DNA from: Butyrivibrio fibrisolvens | Lineage (GTDB): Bacteria; Bacillota; Clostridia; Lachnospirales; Lachnospiraceae | Reading direction: 5' to 3' | Assembly (NCBI RefSeq): GCF_037113525.1 | Contig: NZ_CP146963.1 | Span: forward strand, 4,154,001-4,218,000 | DNA length: 64,000 nucleotides | Part shown: piece by piece, positions 1 through 8,919 of the stretch | Layout of the letters: the number at the start of each line of letters is the position of its first letter | Position numbering within the stretch: the first letter of the stretch is position 1 | The notes under the pieces: generated by a model | Databases searched by the model: none | Told to the model about the DNA's origin: nothing | The model's input: only the letters and a program-made list of their open reading frames with translations | Made by a program: the position numbers and the translations under genes

Positions 1-1303
1 CCACCAGAATAAATATCAGCATATTAAAACCGCGAACATTTGCAGGCAAGAAATTCAAACCTAGCATGTTATAAATGAACTGGTTTTCAACCAAGTTAAA
101 CGAAGCAATCATCCCATCACTTACTACTGTACTTTGCATGAACAGAATCTTAAGCAGAATTGTTTTCCACTGTTCTACGGTCTGAGCACTAAAAAGAAGC
201 CATAAAACACTAACAACTCCAAAAGTGCATAACCACCTAACCGGCAAGAATACTTTTTCTTCAGTTTTCTCAAACAGCCTGTCAATGCAACTGATCAGAC
301 CGTGGATCAAGCCCCATAAAATGAATGTCCAGTTCGCACCATGCCATAATCCACTCGCCAAGAAAACTATAAGAGTATTTACATAGGTAAATATTACGCC
401 TTTGCGTGATCCTCCAAGTGGAATATAGATATACTTTGTCAAAAACTTCGTTAAAGATATATGCCATCTTTTCCAAAAATCCCTGATAGAAATCGCTTTA
501 TATGGAGAATCAAAGTTCATAGGCAAATCAATGTTAAGCATTGATGATACACCTACTGCCATATCACTATAGCCACTGAAATCAAAGTATATTTCAAAGG
601 TGTAGAACAATATCAGCAAAATACAATCCATTGCTGTTGTCGCATCAATATTTGTATATGCCCATGAAACTGCTTTGGCAAAAGTATCTGCCAAAAGTAC
701 TTTTTTTATAAGACCCAAGCTAAAAATCTTGATACCTGTTGTTATATTGGTTATATCAGCTTTTTTTCTAGCATCTTGATTAAGCTGCGAAATATAATCT
801 ACTGGATCAATAATCGGACCCATGACTAGTTTAGGAAAATACAATATGTATGCCAAATAATCAATTATATTATTGTTTTCAAGGTCTCCACGCTCAGTTG
901 CAACAATATAGGCAATCTGCTGGAATGTATAAAACGATATTCCAAGTGGCAGGACTATCTCCTGAAGCTCTAGTTCTTTGCCAAAAAAAGTATTTATATT
1001 TGTGATAGCAAAATTCAAATACTTGAAATATAACAGCAAGCCCACATTTACAATAATAGGCAAAGCCATAAATACCTTATTTTTTATTTTGAACTTTCTA
1101 ACAGCTAAAGCAGATCCATAATTAATCAACATGCTTATTCCTAAGTAAATGAGCATGTTAGTTCTGCCCATTGAATAGAAAATAATGCTAGCAAGAATTA
1201 TTACCAACTTTCCTATAACTGGCTTAATTTTGTTAGCCAAGAAATAGAACAATACTGTAATCGGTAAGAAATACAATATGAACTCATAGCTATTAAACTG
1301 CAT
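1..1303 (-). CDS. MBOAT family membrane O-acyltransferase (partial, C-terminus beyond window)
   Basis: The minus-strand frame is open from an ATG at 1303 to the left edge, giving about 434 codons without a stop; the C-terminus is missing. Many hydrophobic segments alternate with short loops. An FWKRWHISL motif (about residues 277-285) and a GLWHGANW motif near residue 318 match the membrane-bound O-acyltransferase family (AlgI/DltB type), where the histidine is catalytic. Members move acyl, usually acetyl, groups across the membrane onto extracellular polysaccharide, normally with an SGNH partner protein. Such a partner would lie to the left, outside the window. A GGGATGG ribosome site precedes the start. 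The family is clear; the acceptor glycan is unknown, though the neighbouring polysaccharide genes suggest a surface polymer. Confidence 0.9.
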   Translation of the reverse strand, partial: MQFNSYEFILYFLPITVLFYFLANKIKPVIGKLVIILASIIFYSMGRTNMLIYLGISMLINYGSALAVRKFKIKNKVFMALPIIVNVGLLLYFKYLNFAITNINTFFGKELELQEIVLPLGISFYTFQQIAYIVATERGDLENNNIIDYLAYILYFPKLVMGPIIDPVDYISQLNQDARKKADITNITTGIKIFSLGLIKKVLLADTFAKAVSWAYTNIDATTAMDCILLILFYTFEIYFDFSGYSDMAVGVSSMLNIDLPMNFDSPYKAISIRDFWKRWHISLTKFLTKYIYIPLGGSRKGVIFTYVNTLIVFLASGLWHGANWTFILWGLIHGLISCIDRLFEKTEEKVFLPVRWLCTFGVVSVLWLLFSAQTVEQWKTILLKILFMQSTVVSDGMIASFNLVENQFIYNMLGLNFLPANVRGFNMLIFILV

Positions 1304-1607
1304 ATATTACACCATCCCAGCTTTTATCCAAAATATAATATTCAATAGGACACTGTATTTAATCATATCATAAATGATGTTATTTATGCATGTTTTATGA
1401 TTTTCATACCGCCTATCGTCAAATTGGAAGCTAAAACAATTACTAACAAACAAAGAATAAAAAAGTGGTGGAATTTACCTTTTCACTGGATTTTAATATT
1501 TCAAGTCATCTCTGTAACATTTTCGAAGCCTGTTTCCATTGCTTTTACTCAGGAACATCATAGTATTTTAGATAACTTTTCAGCCAATGGGAAAACATAA
1601 CATTGGC
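1304..1607. other. Intergenic stretch, no recognisable gene
   Basis: About 300 bases of AT-rich DNA upstream of the MBOAT gene. It should hold the MBOAT promoter on the minus strand, but no confident -35/-10 pair could be chosen. Short open frames here lack ribosome sites and resemble no family known to me. Confidence 0.5.
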
Positions 1608-1734
1608 AAGCGTCAAATAACCCGCCTATGATTTGATCCATTCCCGGCCTCCTTAAAAAAACTAGTTAGTTTTTTCGGTTTTTTAAAGTAAACCATAGAA
1701 GCAGATTAAATCATAGGCAGGTTATTTGACGCTT
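1608..1734. repeat. 127-bp palindromic (MITE-like) element with 31-bp inverted ends
   Basis: The arms at 1608-1638 and 1704-1734 are inverted copies of 31 bp with two mismatches. The inner 65 bp contains a second perfect hairpin, AAAAAACTA paired with TAGTTTTTT over a 2-base loop. The element has no coding capacity. Its right arm ends within the stop codon of the truncated GT4 fragment. The size and paired ends fit a miniature inverted-repeat element; a large bidirectional hairpin terminator is the alternative. I see no convincing target duplication at its edges. Confidence 0.6.
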
Positions 1735-1996
1735 ACCTTTGGTGGATGTAAGACCGTGCGTGCTTATCTGTAAGCCTTGTATGGAGAACGTGAAATTTGA
1801 CGTCTATATCGTTTCCGATACGCACGCCATATTTATACATATCTGCATTCTTGTCTTCGGAAACTTTGAAGGTTCTGCCGTATGCAACTTTTGCTTTATA
1901 TCCGTTCTGCTCGTATTCTTTTGCTAGGTCAAGGACGATGTTGCCGGTGGAACCAAAACCCAAGACAGAATTAATTAATAATACTCTTTTACTCAT
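1733..1996 (-). pseudogene. N-terminal fragment of a GT4-type glycosyltransferase
   Basis: The frame from ATG 1996 encodes 87 residues beginning MSKRVLLINSVLGFGSTGNI. This is a typical start of a GT-B fold glycosyltransferase with a glycine-rich loop after the first strand. Homology appears to end near residue 80 (around LTDKHA), after which a few unrelated residues lead to a stop at the palindromic element's edge. Family members are about 350-400 residues, so more than three quarters of the gene is gone. Its ATG overlaps the stop of the upstream 59-codon ORF (ATGA), which suggests translational coupling in the ancestral operon. Confidence 0.7.
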
Positions 1997-2172
1997 TTCA
2001 AGTACCCACATGCCCGAAGAATTTCAATAAGCCAATCAGCTTGCTGCGACGCTATATCAACATTTTGCTTAGCTATAAACTTTTGTTCTTCAGTTAACTG
2101 ACAGTTATTATCTATTATTTGCTTGAGCATTCTTTTGATAGTTTCATGCTCACTGTATTCTTCTGGACTCAT
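1993..2172 (-). CDS. Small protein of 59 residues, function unknown
   Basis: The ORF starts at ATG 2172, seven bases after a strong GAGGAGA ribosome site, and ends with a TGA that overlaps the ATG of the GT4 fragment (ATGA). The product begins MSPEEYSEHETIKRML and is mostly charged and helical, with no signal peptide or membrane segment. I do not recognise the family. The good ribosome site and the four-base overlap argue that it is a real gene, originally coupled to the glycosyltransferase that follows. Confidence 0.55.
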   Translation of the reverse strand: MSPEEYSEHETIKRMLKQIIDNNCQLTEEQKFIAKQNVDIASQQADWLIEILRACGYLK

Positions 2173-2407
2173 TATATTCTCCTCTGAGCATTACTTCGTA
2201 TGTACTAAAAATCAGATCCTTCCTATAGCAATACCACACTTATAAACTCTGAATAGAAATATTAGAAAACACTTCCTCGTTATCATTTTCATCATTTAAG
2301 TATTCTTCATCAACAAATTGATATATACATAAAAAACGCCAAAAAGTTAGTACAATCCTCTAATACAGTAATCTACTCTGGCTTGACACAATTTCTTTTT
2401 CAAACGT
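2173..2407. other. Intergenic stretch between the RES-like gene and the small ORF
   Basis: About 235 AT-rich bases with no open frame carrying a ribosome site. A TTGACA hexamer near 2385 on the plus strand lacks a convincing partner -10 box. Confidence 0.4.
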
Positions 2408-3676
2408 CTATTTTTCACCCATCACCTCATTCATTCTGTAAAACTTTTGACCACATAGACTATTTTCAAATCTAAAAAACTTAGTTTTACCATAATTTAC
2501 TGTCCTTCCACAGCTCACAATATTAGTTGATGGATTTTGCATCATTGACACATTGAACACCTTTGCATAATAGCTATTTTTCACATTTCTTTCTAGTGCA
2601 TCTAATTCTAATGACATGAACTCTTCATAGTTTAAAGGCTTAGTTATTTCAATTTTCTCACAAATTTCTCCATACTCTCTAGCAATTTCCGATGCTTTGT
2701 AAACTGGTAGTGCAATATTAACCATCTGGGGAAATGCATACTCCTCGTTTTCCCCAATTCTTTTAGAAATGTATGATATTCCATCACATCCAAGCGATTG
2801 AAGATTCATCATCAAGAGCTGTGAAACTATATATTCGGATCTGAATTTCCCTGCCGAGCCTTTATTTCTAATAGAAGTAGCAATTACTAATGGATAAAGT
2901 CTCAATATAATTCTAGTTAGATTATTTATTTTTCCAATATTTTTTCCAGAATCATCATTTCCTATGCTTGAAATCCCAAATAATATATATGGATTGCATG
3001 CAAGGTTTAATATAGAAAGTTTCTTTCCTTCCTCATTTAATCTAATCGCAGACACATTAAATTTGCAGTATGGTGGTCTATCCAACTCTAGCCAAACGTC
3101 AAAAGCAGAAGTTCCTAAATATAAACATGGTACTCCTGGAATACTAAATCTCTCAGTACCAACTAAATCTCTCTTATTTAGGGGAATATGATACATTTCT
3201 TTAGGATTGTCAAAAAAATCCGTTCTCGCCCTATAAAAACACAATTGTTCTTCTCTTTGTTTTTTTAATAATTGATATATATTTTCGTTTTCTATTCCTG
3301 CGAAACATGATGATAGTCTTGTACTATAACTACTATCTATTGGTGCGACTACAAACTTATTAGTATCCTCTTTTATTATCTTTTCAAGTAAACTTCTAAT
3401 TCTTTGTGAAGCTGACCCAACCTTTCCAACGTAATAATCGTTAACACATTTTTTTATTGCTATACAATCATATTTTATTCTATTAATCAGCTTTATTTTA
3501 TCATCATCTGTAGCTCTGGAAATGTAATAATTCGAATCATTGATAAAAACACTAATCCAATTAATATACAACTCAAGTTTTTCTTGTAATACTTTTTTGT
3601 AATCATCATCAGAATCTATTGTTATAGGCAGTTTTACGAAATCTAAAATTGACTCAACTCTTTTTTCTTTCTCCAT
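2408..3676 (-). CDS. RES-domain-like protein (possible NAD-consuming enzyme)
   Basis: The 422-residue product has a helical N-terminal part (about 1-140) and a central region, FYRARTDF then ERFSIPGVPCLYLGTS around residues 147-195. This resembles the RES fold, whose conserved Arg, Glu and Ser give the family its name. RES proteins are known as NAD+-degrading toxins in RES/Xre pairs. This one is much longer than the usual 150-200 residue toxin, and no Xre-type antitoxin is adjacent. No membrane segment is visible. The start is supported by GAGGGA nine bases upstream. The base composition is AT-rich, like an acquired gene. The fold assignment is by motif only; the enzymatic role is inferred. 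Confidence 0.55.
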   Translation of the reverse strand: MEKEKRVESILDFVKLPITIDSDDDYKKVLQEKLELYINWISVFINDSNYYISRATDDDKIKLINRIKYDCIAIKKCVNDYYVGKVGSASQRIRSLLEKIIKEDTNKFVVAPIDSSYSTRLSSCFAGIENENIYQLLKKQREEQLCFYRARTDFFDNPKEMYHIPLNKRDLVGTERFSIPGVPCLYLGTSAFDVWLELDRPPYCKFNVSAIRLNEEGKKLSILNLACNPYILFGISSIGNDDSGKNIGKINNLTRIILRLYPLVIATSIRNKGSAGKFRSEYIVSQLLMMNLQSLGCDGISYISKRIGENEEYAFPQMVNIALPVYKASEIAREYGEICEKIEITKPLNYEEFMSLELDALERNVKNSYYAKVFNVSMMQNPSTNIVSCGRTVNYGKTKFFRFENSLCGQKFYRMNEVMGEK

Positions 3677-3756
3677 GTCTTAGCATCCCTCGTTCATATA
3701 AAAAGCAGGTTATGTGGATTTTTTACCCACCATCACCCCTGAAGAGCCACATTTTA

Positions 3757-5004
3757 TCATACAAAATGTGTATCAATTTCATCCATCAACATCTTCTTAT
3801 CAAAATGCTTTTCAAAATACTCCCTTGCATTTACACCATATGTATGCTTAAAAGCAGTCACATCTCTCTGCTTGATAGCTTTTGCAAGCTCATCAGCATC
3901 GCCTATTCCTGTACAAATACCGCAATCTGCCTCTTTAATAACTCTTTCTGTTTCGCCCTTGGCAGCAGCAATTATAGGCATACCGCATGCCATGTATGAC
4001 TGAAGCTTTGCCGGTATCGTCCATGTGAATAGTTCCGTATCCATAAATGAGATAAATGCAGCATCGCACAGTGCCAATATTTCCGGTATTCTCTGCGCCG
4101 GTTGTCTATCTATCATGATAAATTTATCCGACACACCGCATATATCTATTTCTTCAAGAAGTCTGCTCTTATATCGACCGTCTCCTATTATAACGAATCT
4201 GACATTACTATCACCTAACAGCTTTGCTGTTTTAGGCAACACATCAAGTCCCTGAGCATAGCCGATATTACCGGTAAATGCGATCTTAAAGGATTTATCA
4301 TCATACAGTTTTCGTATCTGTTCCTGTATGCTCTCATCGCATTCATGTTTACAGTACCTCTCAAGGCCCTCATCCTTCGTAAGAGGCTCATAGAACTCTT
4401 CTGCGTACTGGGGCCAGTAATGCACCTTATTAGGGTCAACAGTTACCCTACGATTTACTACAGCCTTTACAAAGCTTGGACTTGTTACGAATATCTGATC
4501 GCATGCTTTATAGATCTTATCAACCATTCTATCTATTGGTTTTATTACAAGTGGACTATGAATTCCTGTAACTATCTCAACATTTTCAGGCCAGAGATCC
4601 TGAACATATAAATAAAGCGGTACCTTGTGTTTCTTTGCATATCGTACACCGATCTTACACTGGGTCATTGGTGATGTTTCAAACATAAAAACATAGTCTG
4701 CTTTAACTTTTGTAAACAGGTTCCAAAAGAAACCTGAAACAGGGAACGAGAAGTAATTAAGTACAAGACCTATTGGTGTATGTCCCCTTGGTATCAAGGG
4801 AATTCTTATTATTTTAACGCCATTCCAGACTTCTCTTCTCTTTTTAAATAATCCATAACCTTTATAGAACTTTCCCTGTGGATAATTAGGGATACCTGTA
4901 AGTACTGTTACATCATATCCTCGATTAACCCACTCCATGCATATATCATTTATTCGAAACTGTTCCGGATAAAAGTACTGACATATAACCAGAATTTTCT
5001 TCAT
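3757..5004 (-). CDS. wbuB: WbuB-like GT4 glycosyltransferase, probable N-acetyl-L-fucosaminyl transferase
   Basis: A 415-residue GT-B fold enzyme. The N-terminus (KKILVICQYFYPEQFRINDI) is characteristic of the WbuB/WcaI subgroup. The C-terminal nucleotide-sugar domain has IAFTGNIGYAQGLDVL and an EADCGI motif in the E(x7)E region. It sits directly downstream of fnlA-fnlB-fnlC, the same order as in O-antigen clusters where WbuB adds L-FucNAc to the lipid-linked intermediate on the inner membrane face. The start has an AAGGGAAG ribosome site. The GT4 family is certain; the donor is inferred from context. Confidence 0.85.
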   Translation of the reverse strand: MKKILVICQYFYPEQFRINDICMEWVNRGYDVTVLTGIPNYPQGKFYKGYGLFKKRREVWNGVKIIRIPLIPRGHTPIGLVLNYFSFPVSGFFWNLFTKVKADYVFMFETSPMTQCKIGVRYAKKHKVPLYLYVQDLWPENVEIVTGIHSPLVIKPIDRMVDKIYKACDQIFVTSPSFVKAVVNRRVTVDPNKVHYWPQYAEEFYEPLTKDEGLERYCKHECDESIQEQIRKLYDDKSFKIAFTGNIGYAQGLDVLPKTAKLLGDSNVRFVIIGDGRYKSRLLEEIDICGVSDKFIMIDRQPAQRIPEILALCDAAFISFMDTELFTWTIPAKLQSYMACGMPIIAAAKGETERVIKEADCGICTGIGDADELAKAIKQRDVTAFKHTYGVNAREYFEKHFDKKMLMDEIDTHFV

Positions 5005-5083
5005 AGATAATCTCTTCCCTTATACGCAAAAACAGCGATGTGTATAACACCGCTATCATTGCTCTATAATATTAACTACTCTT

Positions 5084-6262
5084 TTATTCTTTACGCCATA
5101 CCATTTTGTTAACGATTCCAACGTACGACTGAATGATTTTTACAACTTTACTACTAACATTGATATCAGTATAATCCGGAACAGGAATTCCGTTATCACC
5201 ATTTCTTACCATCTCTACAGCAAGATCAACTGACTGCTTAAGTCCATCTTCATCTATTCCGGAGATAATGAAGCATCCTTTATCAAGCGCTTCTGGTCTT
5301 TCTGTAGATGTCCTGATACATACAGCAGGAATAGGATGGCCTATTGATGTATAGAAAGATGACTCTTCAGGAAGTGTACCTGAATCTGAAACAACTGCAA
5401 ATGCATTCATTTGAAGGCAGTTATAATCATGGAAGCCAAGAGGTTCATGCTGGATTACGCGAGAATTGAGTTCAAACTTACCATCTGTCTTCATCTGATC
5501 AAGGCGCTTTTTGGACCTTGGGTGGCATGAGTAGAGGATTGGCATATCATATTTAGCTGCTATAGAATTGATAGCATTAAACAAACTCAGGAAGTTCTTC
5601 TCAGTATCAATATTTTCTTCCCTATGCGCAGAAAGAAGGATATATCTACCTTTTTCAAGACCTAGTCTTGAATGAATGTCAGATGCCTTTATCTTATCAA
5701 GGTTTTCTGACAGAACTTCAGCCATGGGGCTGCCTGTAACATATGTCCTCTCCTTAGGGAGACCACAATCTGCCAGATATCTTCTAGCATGCTCTGAATA
5801 TGCCAGATTCACATCAGATATAATATCCACTATCCTTCTGTTAGTCTCTTCAGGAAGACACTCGTCCTTGCATCTGTTACCAGCTTCCATATGGAAAATC
5901 GGAATATGAAGTCTCTTAGCACCTATAACTGAAAGGCAGGAATTAGTATCTCCCAGTACAAGTACAGCATCAGGCTGAGCTTCTACGAAAAACTGATATG
6001 ACTTGGCTATTATATTGCCCATAGTCTCACCCAAGTCATTACCTACAGCCTCAAGATATACTTCCGGATCAGCAAGGCCTAAATCCTTGAAGAATACACC
6101 ATTTAAGTTATAATCATAGTTCTGGCCTGTATGAACAAGAAGTGTATCAAAATACTTGCGACATTTATTAATAACTGCTGCAAGTCTGATGATCTCAGGT
6201 CTTGTTCCAACTATTATGGCCAGTTTAATCTTTCCATTATTTTTCCAGCTGAATGAACTCAT
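5084..6262 (-). CDS. fnlC: UDP-N-acetyl-L-fucosamine synthase (WecB-type 2-epimerase), FnlC/WbjD
   Basis: A 392-residue WecB/FnlC-family C2-epimerase. It shows GTRPEIIRLAAV near the N-terminus, then LVHTGQNYDYNL, VLGDTNSCLS, HMEAGNRCKDECLPEETNRR, SAHREENID and SDSGTLPEESSF, the standard UDP-binding and catalytic motifs. In the Fnl pathway it converts UDP-N-acetyl-L-pneumosamine to UDP-N-acetyl-L-fucosamine in the cytoplasm. Fnl specificity rather than UDP-ManNAc synthesis is inferred from the adjacent fnlA and fnlB. It lies in one minus-strand operon with short gaps. Confidence 0.9.
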   Translation of the reverse strand: MSSFSWKNNGKIKLAIIVGTRPEIIRLAAVINKCRKYFDTLLVHTGQNYDYNLNGVFFKDLGLADPEVYLEAVGNDLGETMGNIIAKSYQFFVEAQPDAVLVLGDTNSCLSVIGAKRLHIPIFHMEAGNRCKDECLPEETNRRIVDIISDVNLAYSEHARRYLADCGLPKERTYVTGSPMAEVLSENLDKIKASDIHSRLGLEKGRYILLSAHREENIDTEKNFLSLFNAINSIAAKYDMPILYSCHPRSKKRLDQMKTDGKFELNSRVIQHEPLGFHDYNCLQMNAFAVVSDSGTLPEESSFYTSIGHPIPAVCIRTSTERPEALDKGCFIISGIDEDGLKQSVDLAVEMVRNGDNGIPVPDYTDINVSSKVVKIIQSYVGIVNKMVWRKE

Positions 6263-6297
6263 ATTATTCTCACTATGCTTTCTTATAAGTTATTATC

Positions 6298-7575
6298 TTA
6301 TACATTACCTTTTTCTGCGTTGATCTTCTCATCACCATCTCTGTCAACTATCTCATAAAATGTATCAGGGTGGTTCTGATCAAAGCTCTCATTTGCCCAC
6401 ATCACTGTAACAAGATCCTGAGTTTTAGATAGATTGATGATATTGTGAGTATATCCCGGAATCATCTGGATAGCTTTCATCTGCTCTCCAGTAACCTCAA
6501 ATTCAATCACTGGATATCCCTTACAAGTCTCCGGATCTATTCCAATACGCCTTTGCTGAATAAGCCCATGTCCTGATACTACTATGAATATCTCCCATTT
6601 GCTATTATGCCAGTGCTGTCCTCTGGTTATTCCAGGCTTTGCAACATTGATACTTACCTGCCCATGATCTAAAGTTCTGATAAGTTCTGTAAAAGTGCCT
6701 CTGTGATCAATGTTAGACTTAAAGTCGTAACACATCTTCTCAGCCGGAAGATATGACAGGTATGTGCTGTACAGCTTCTTGGCAAATGATCCTTCTGGTA
6801 TCGATGGCATAACAAGTGTGCTTGGCATCTCCTTAAATGAATTAAGAAGATCAACAATTTCCCCAAGAGTTGCCTTATGTGTTGTTGGTACGTAGCAGTA
6901 TCTGCCATCTTCCTTAGGAGTAGGATCTATGCTGCCACCGGCCACCTCATATTCGCACCTATGTTCCTTGCCTTCTAATGCGTCAAGCATCTCTTCTATA
7001 AGATCATCAATATACAGAAGCTCTAATTCAGTAGCTCTGTCATTAACCTTGTACTCAAGGTCATTAGCAACAGCGTTGCAGAAAGTTGCTACAGCAGAGT
7101 TATAATTGGGCTTACACCACTTTCCAAAAAGGTTAGGGAATCTATAGACAAGTACCTTACTTCCAGTTTTCTTCTGATAATCCATAAACAGCTCTTCGCC
7201 TGCAAGCTTACTCTTACCATACTCAGAGCCTTCAAACCTTCCCACTAGCGATGCCTGTATTGAGCTTGATAACATAACAGGACAGGTATTATTGTACTTC
7301 TTGAGCGTATCAAGTAGTTTTGAAGCAAAACCAAAGTTACCAGCCATAAATTCAGCATTGTCCTTAGGTCTGTTCACTCCTGCAAGGTTAAAGACGAAGT
7401 CTGCTCTCTCGCATGCATTCTCAAGTATATCATCACTAGTCCCTATATCATATCCGTATATCTCTGTAATAGTCAGATTAGGTCTTGTATTGTTACGTCC
7501 GTCCCTGAGATTTTTGAGATTCCAAACAAGATTACGACCGACAAATCCATTGGATCCTGTCACCAATATTCTCAT
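6298..7575 (-). CDS. fnlB: NAD-dependent reductase with C-terminal cupin, FnlB/WbjC
   Basis: A 425-residue two-domain protein. Residues 1-270 form an extended short-chain reductase with a TGSNGFVGRNL dinucleotide loop and a YGKSKLAGEE active-site motif. From about 285 to the end is an RmlC-like cupin with GQHWHNSKWEIF and GYTHNIINL. This reductase-plus-cupin architecture defines WbjC/FnlB/CapF. In that pathway it epimerises and reduces the 4-keto intermediate to UDP-N-acetyl-L-pneumosamine. Only three bases separate it from fnlA, and its ribosome site, GGTGGAGG, lies inside the end of fnlA, indicating tight coupling. Confidence 0.92.
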   Translation of the reverse strand: MRILVTGSNGFVGRNLVWNLKNLRDGRNNTRPNLTITEIYGYDIGTSDDILENACERADFVFNLAGVNRPKDNAEFMAGNFGFASKLLDTLKKYNNTCPVMLSSSIQASLVGRFEGSEYGKSKLAGEELFMDYQKKTGSKVLVYRFPNLFGKWCKPNYNSAVATFCNAVANDLEYKVNDRATELELLYIDDLIEEMLDALEGKEHRCEYEVAGGSIDPTPKEDGRYCYVPTTHKATLGEIVDLLNSFKEMPSTLVMPSIPEGSFAKKLYSTYLSYLPAEKMCYDFKSNIDHRGTFTELIRTLDHGQVSINVAKPGITRGQHWHNSKWEIFIVVSGHGLIQQRRIGIDPETCKGYPVIEFEVTGEQMKAIQMIPGYTHNIINLSKTQDLVTVMWANESFDQNHPDTFYEIVDRDGDEKINAEKGNV

Positions 7576-7578
7576 GTC

Positions 7579-8652
7579 TTATGCCTCCACCGTGTGTGGG
7601 CGTCCTTCAAGCTCTTCTTTGACGTAATCTGTTGCTGTGATCTTCTTAACAACGCCATCAACATCAAGTATTCTTGTGTTGTGACTAGTATACGCCTCAT
7701 CACTCTGAGTCATAACATGACCTTCAACATAGAACTGGTCATAATTAAGACTTCTTCCATCCGGAGCTATTCTGAAATAGTCACCCATATCAGTAGCACG
7801 GAGTCTTTCTTCTCTTGTCATCAGAGTCTCAAAGAGCTTCTCTCCATGCCTTGTACCGATTATCTTAACGTCAGTTTCGCCAAATACTTTCATAACACCC
7901 TTTGCAAGGTCTCCGATTGTGCTGGCATCTGCTTTCTGAATAAAGAGGTCTCCTGGTTCAGCATGTTCAAATGCAAATGCAACAAGATCTACTGCCTCAT
8001 CAAGATTCATAAGAAATCTTGTCATATTTGGGTCTGTAATAGTAATCGGATGACCAGCCTTAATCTGATCAATAAAAAGCGGAATAACAGAACCACGGCT
8101 ACACATAACATTGCCGTATCTGGTGCAGGAAAGAACTGTTCCTGATCTTTCAAACGCTTTCTGAGCTCTTGCCTGTACTACTTTTTCACCTAGCGCCTTG
8201 GACATACCCATTGAATTAATAGGATAAGCAGCCTTATCTGTACTCAGAAATACAACTTTCTCAACATGATTCTCAACTGCTGCAGTTATTACGTTATCTG
8301 TACCAATTATATTTGTTCTTACAGCTTCCATTGGGAAGAATTCACAGGATGGTACTTCCTTAAGGGCAGCTGCATGGAATACGTAATTAGCTCCGTACAT
8401 AACATCGCGAACTGATTCAAGATTTCTAACATCTCCGATGTAAAACTGTACCTTTGAGAACTGCTCAGGATAGCGTGCCTGAAGGATATGACGCATCATG
8501 TCCTGTTTCTTCTCATCACGGGAGATGATACGTATCTCTGAGATATCTGAAGTCAGGAAGTGCTTCAAAACCGTTGATCCAAATGATCCTGTTCCCCCTG
8601 TTATTACTAGTGTTTTATCTTTAAACGATTCTTTTATTGAAGTTGATCCCAT
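7579..8652 (-). CDS. fnlA: UDP-GlcNAc 4,6-dehydratase/5-epimerase, FnlA/WbjB/CapE
   Basis: A 357-residue extended short-chain dehydratase with the TGGTGSFGSTVL nucleotide loop, FHAAALKEVP, and the SMGMSKALGEK motif, in which Met replaces the usual active-site Tyr of the family. The C-terminal YTSHNTRILDVDGV segment matches the FnlA/CapE subgroup rather than PseB. It starts UDP-L-FucNAc synthesis from UDP-GlcNAc. It is the first gene of the fnl operon, with an AAGGAGAT ribosome site. Its promoter must lie in the 267-base gap shared with the divergent polymerase gene. Confidence 0.93.
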   Translation of the reverse strand: MGSTSIKESFKDKTLVITGGTGSFGSTVLKHFLTSDISEIRIISRDEKKQDMMRHILQARYPEQFSKVQFYIGDVRNLESVRDVMYGANYVFHAAALKEVPSCEFFPMEAVRTNIIGTDNVITAAVENHVEKVVFLSTDKAAYPINSMGMSKALGEKVVQARAQKAFERSGTVLSCTRYGNVMCSRGSVIPLFIDQIKAGHPITITDPNMTRFLMNLDEAVDLVAFAFEHAEPGDLFIQKADASTIGDLAKGVMKVFGETDVKIIGTRHGEKLFETLMTREERLRATDMGDYFRIAPDGRSLNYDQFYVEGHVMTQSDEAYTSHNTRILDVDGVVKKITATDYVKEELEGRPHTVEA

Positions 8653-8919
8653 TTATAGTATCTCCTTGATCATTGTCTTTTATTTCAATATGCTAAAATG
8701 CATTGCTTTATCGCTAAAATATAATATCTTAACTTTTAAAACAATCTATATCATCATATCTCGATTTCCTCATTTATTCAAACATACAGGCAAAATGCGG
8801 TATGAATATTGCAATCTTCAAATCAGACGAAATCTCAAAGAAGCTGCGACTTCTATATATTCATTGTTATTAAGATGTTTTGATGTTATGATTATAATGT
8901 TTTGTAGTATGGAGGAGCT
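8653..8919. promoter_or_regulatory. Divergent promoter region between fnlA and the plus-strand polymerase gene
   Basis: This 267-bp AT-rich gap is the only space for both promoters. On the plus strand a TATAAT at 8893-8898 precedes the GGAGG at 8911-8915; no good -35 box was found at 17 bases. On the minus strand several TA-rich hexamers occur and none stands out. Confidence 0.4.

Noticed and set aside
1397..1600. Plus-strand open frame of 67 codons
   Set aside because: No ribosome site and no family resemblance; it lies in AT-rich intergenic DNA.
2385..2410. TTGACA hexamer on the plus strand
   Set aside because: No matching -10 at 16-18 bases, and it would drive antisense transcription into the RES-like gene.
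7594..8145. Plus-strand frame of 183 codons antisense to fnlA
   Set aside because: Shadow of the strongly conserved fnlA reading frame; composition is that of a reverse-strand frame and no ribosome site is present.
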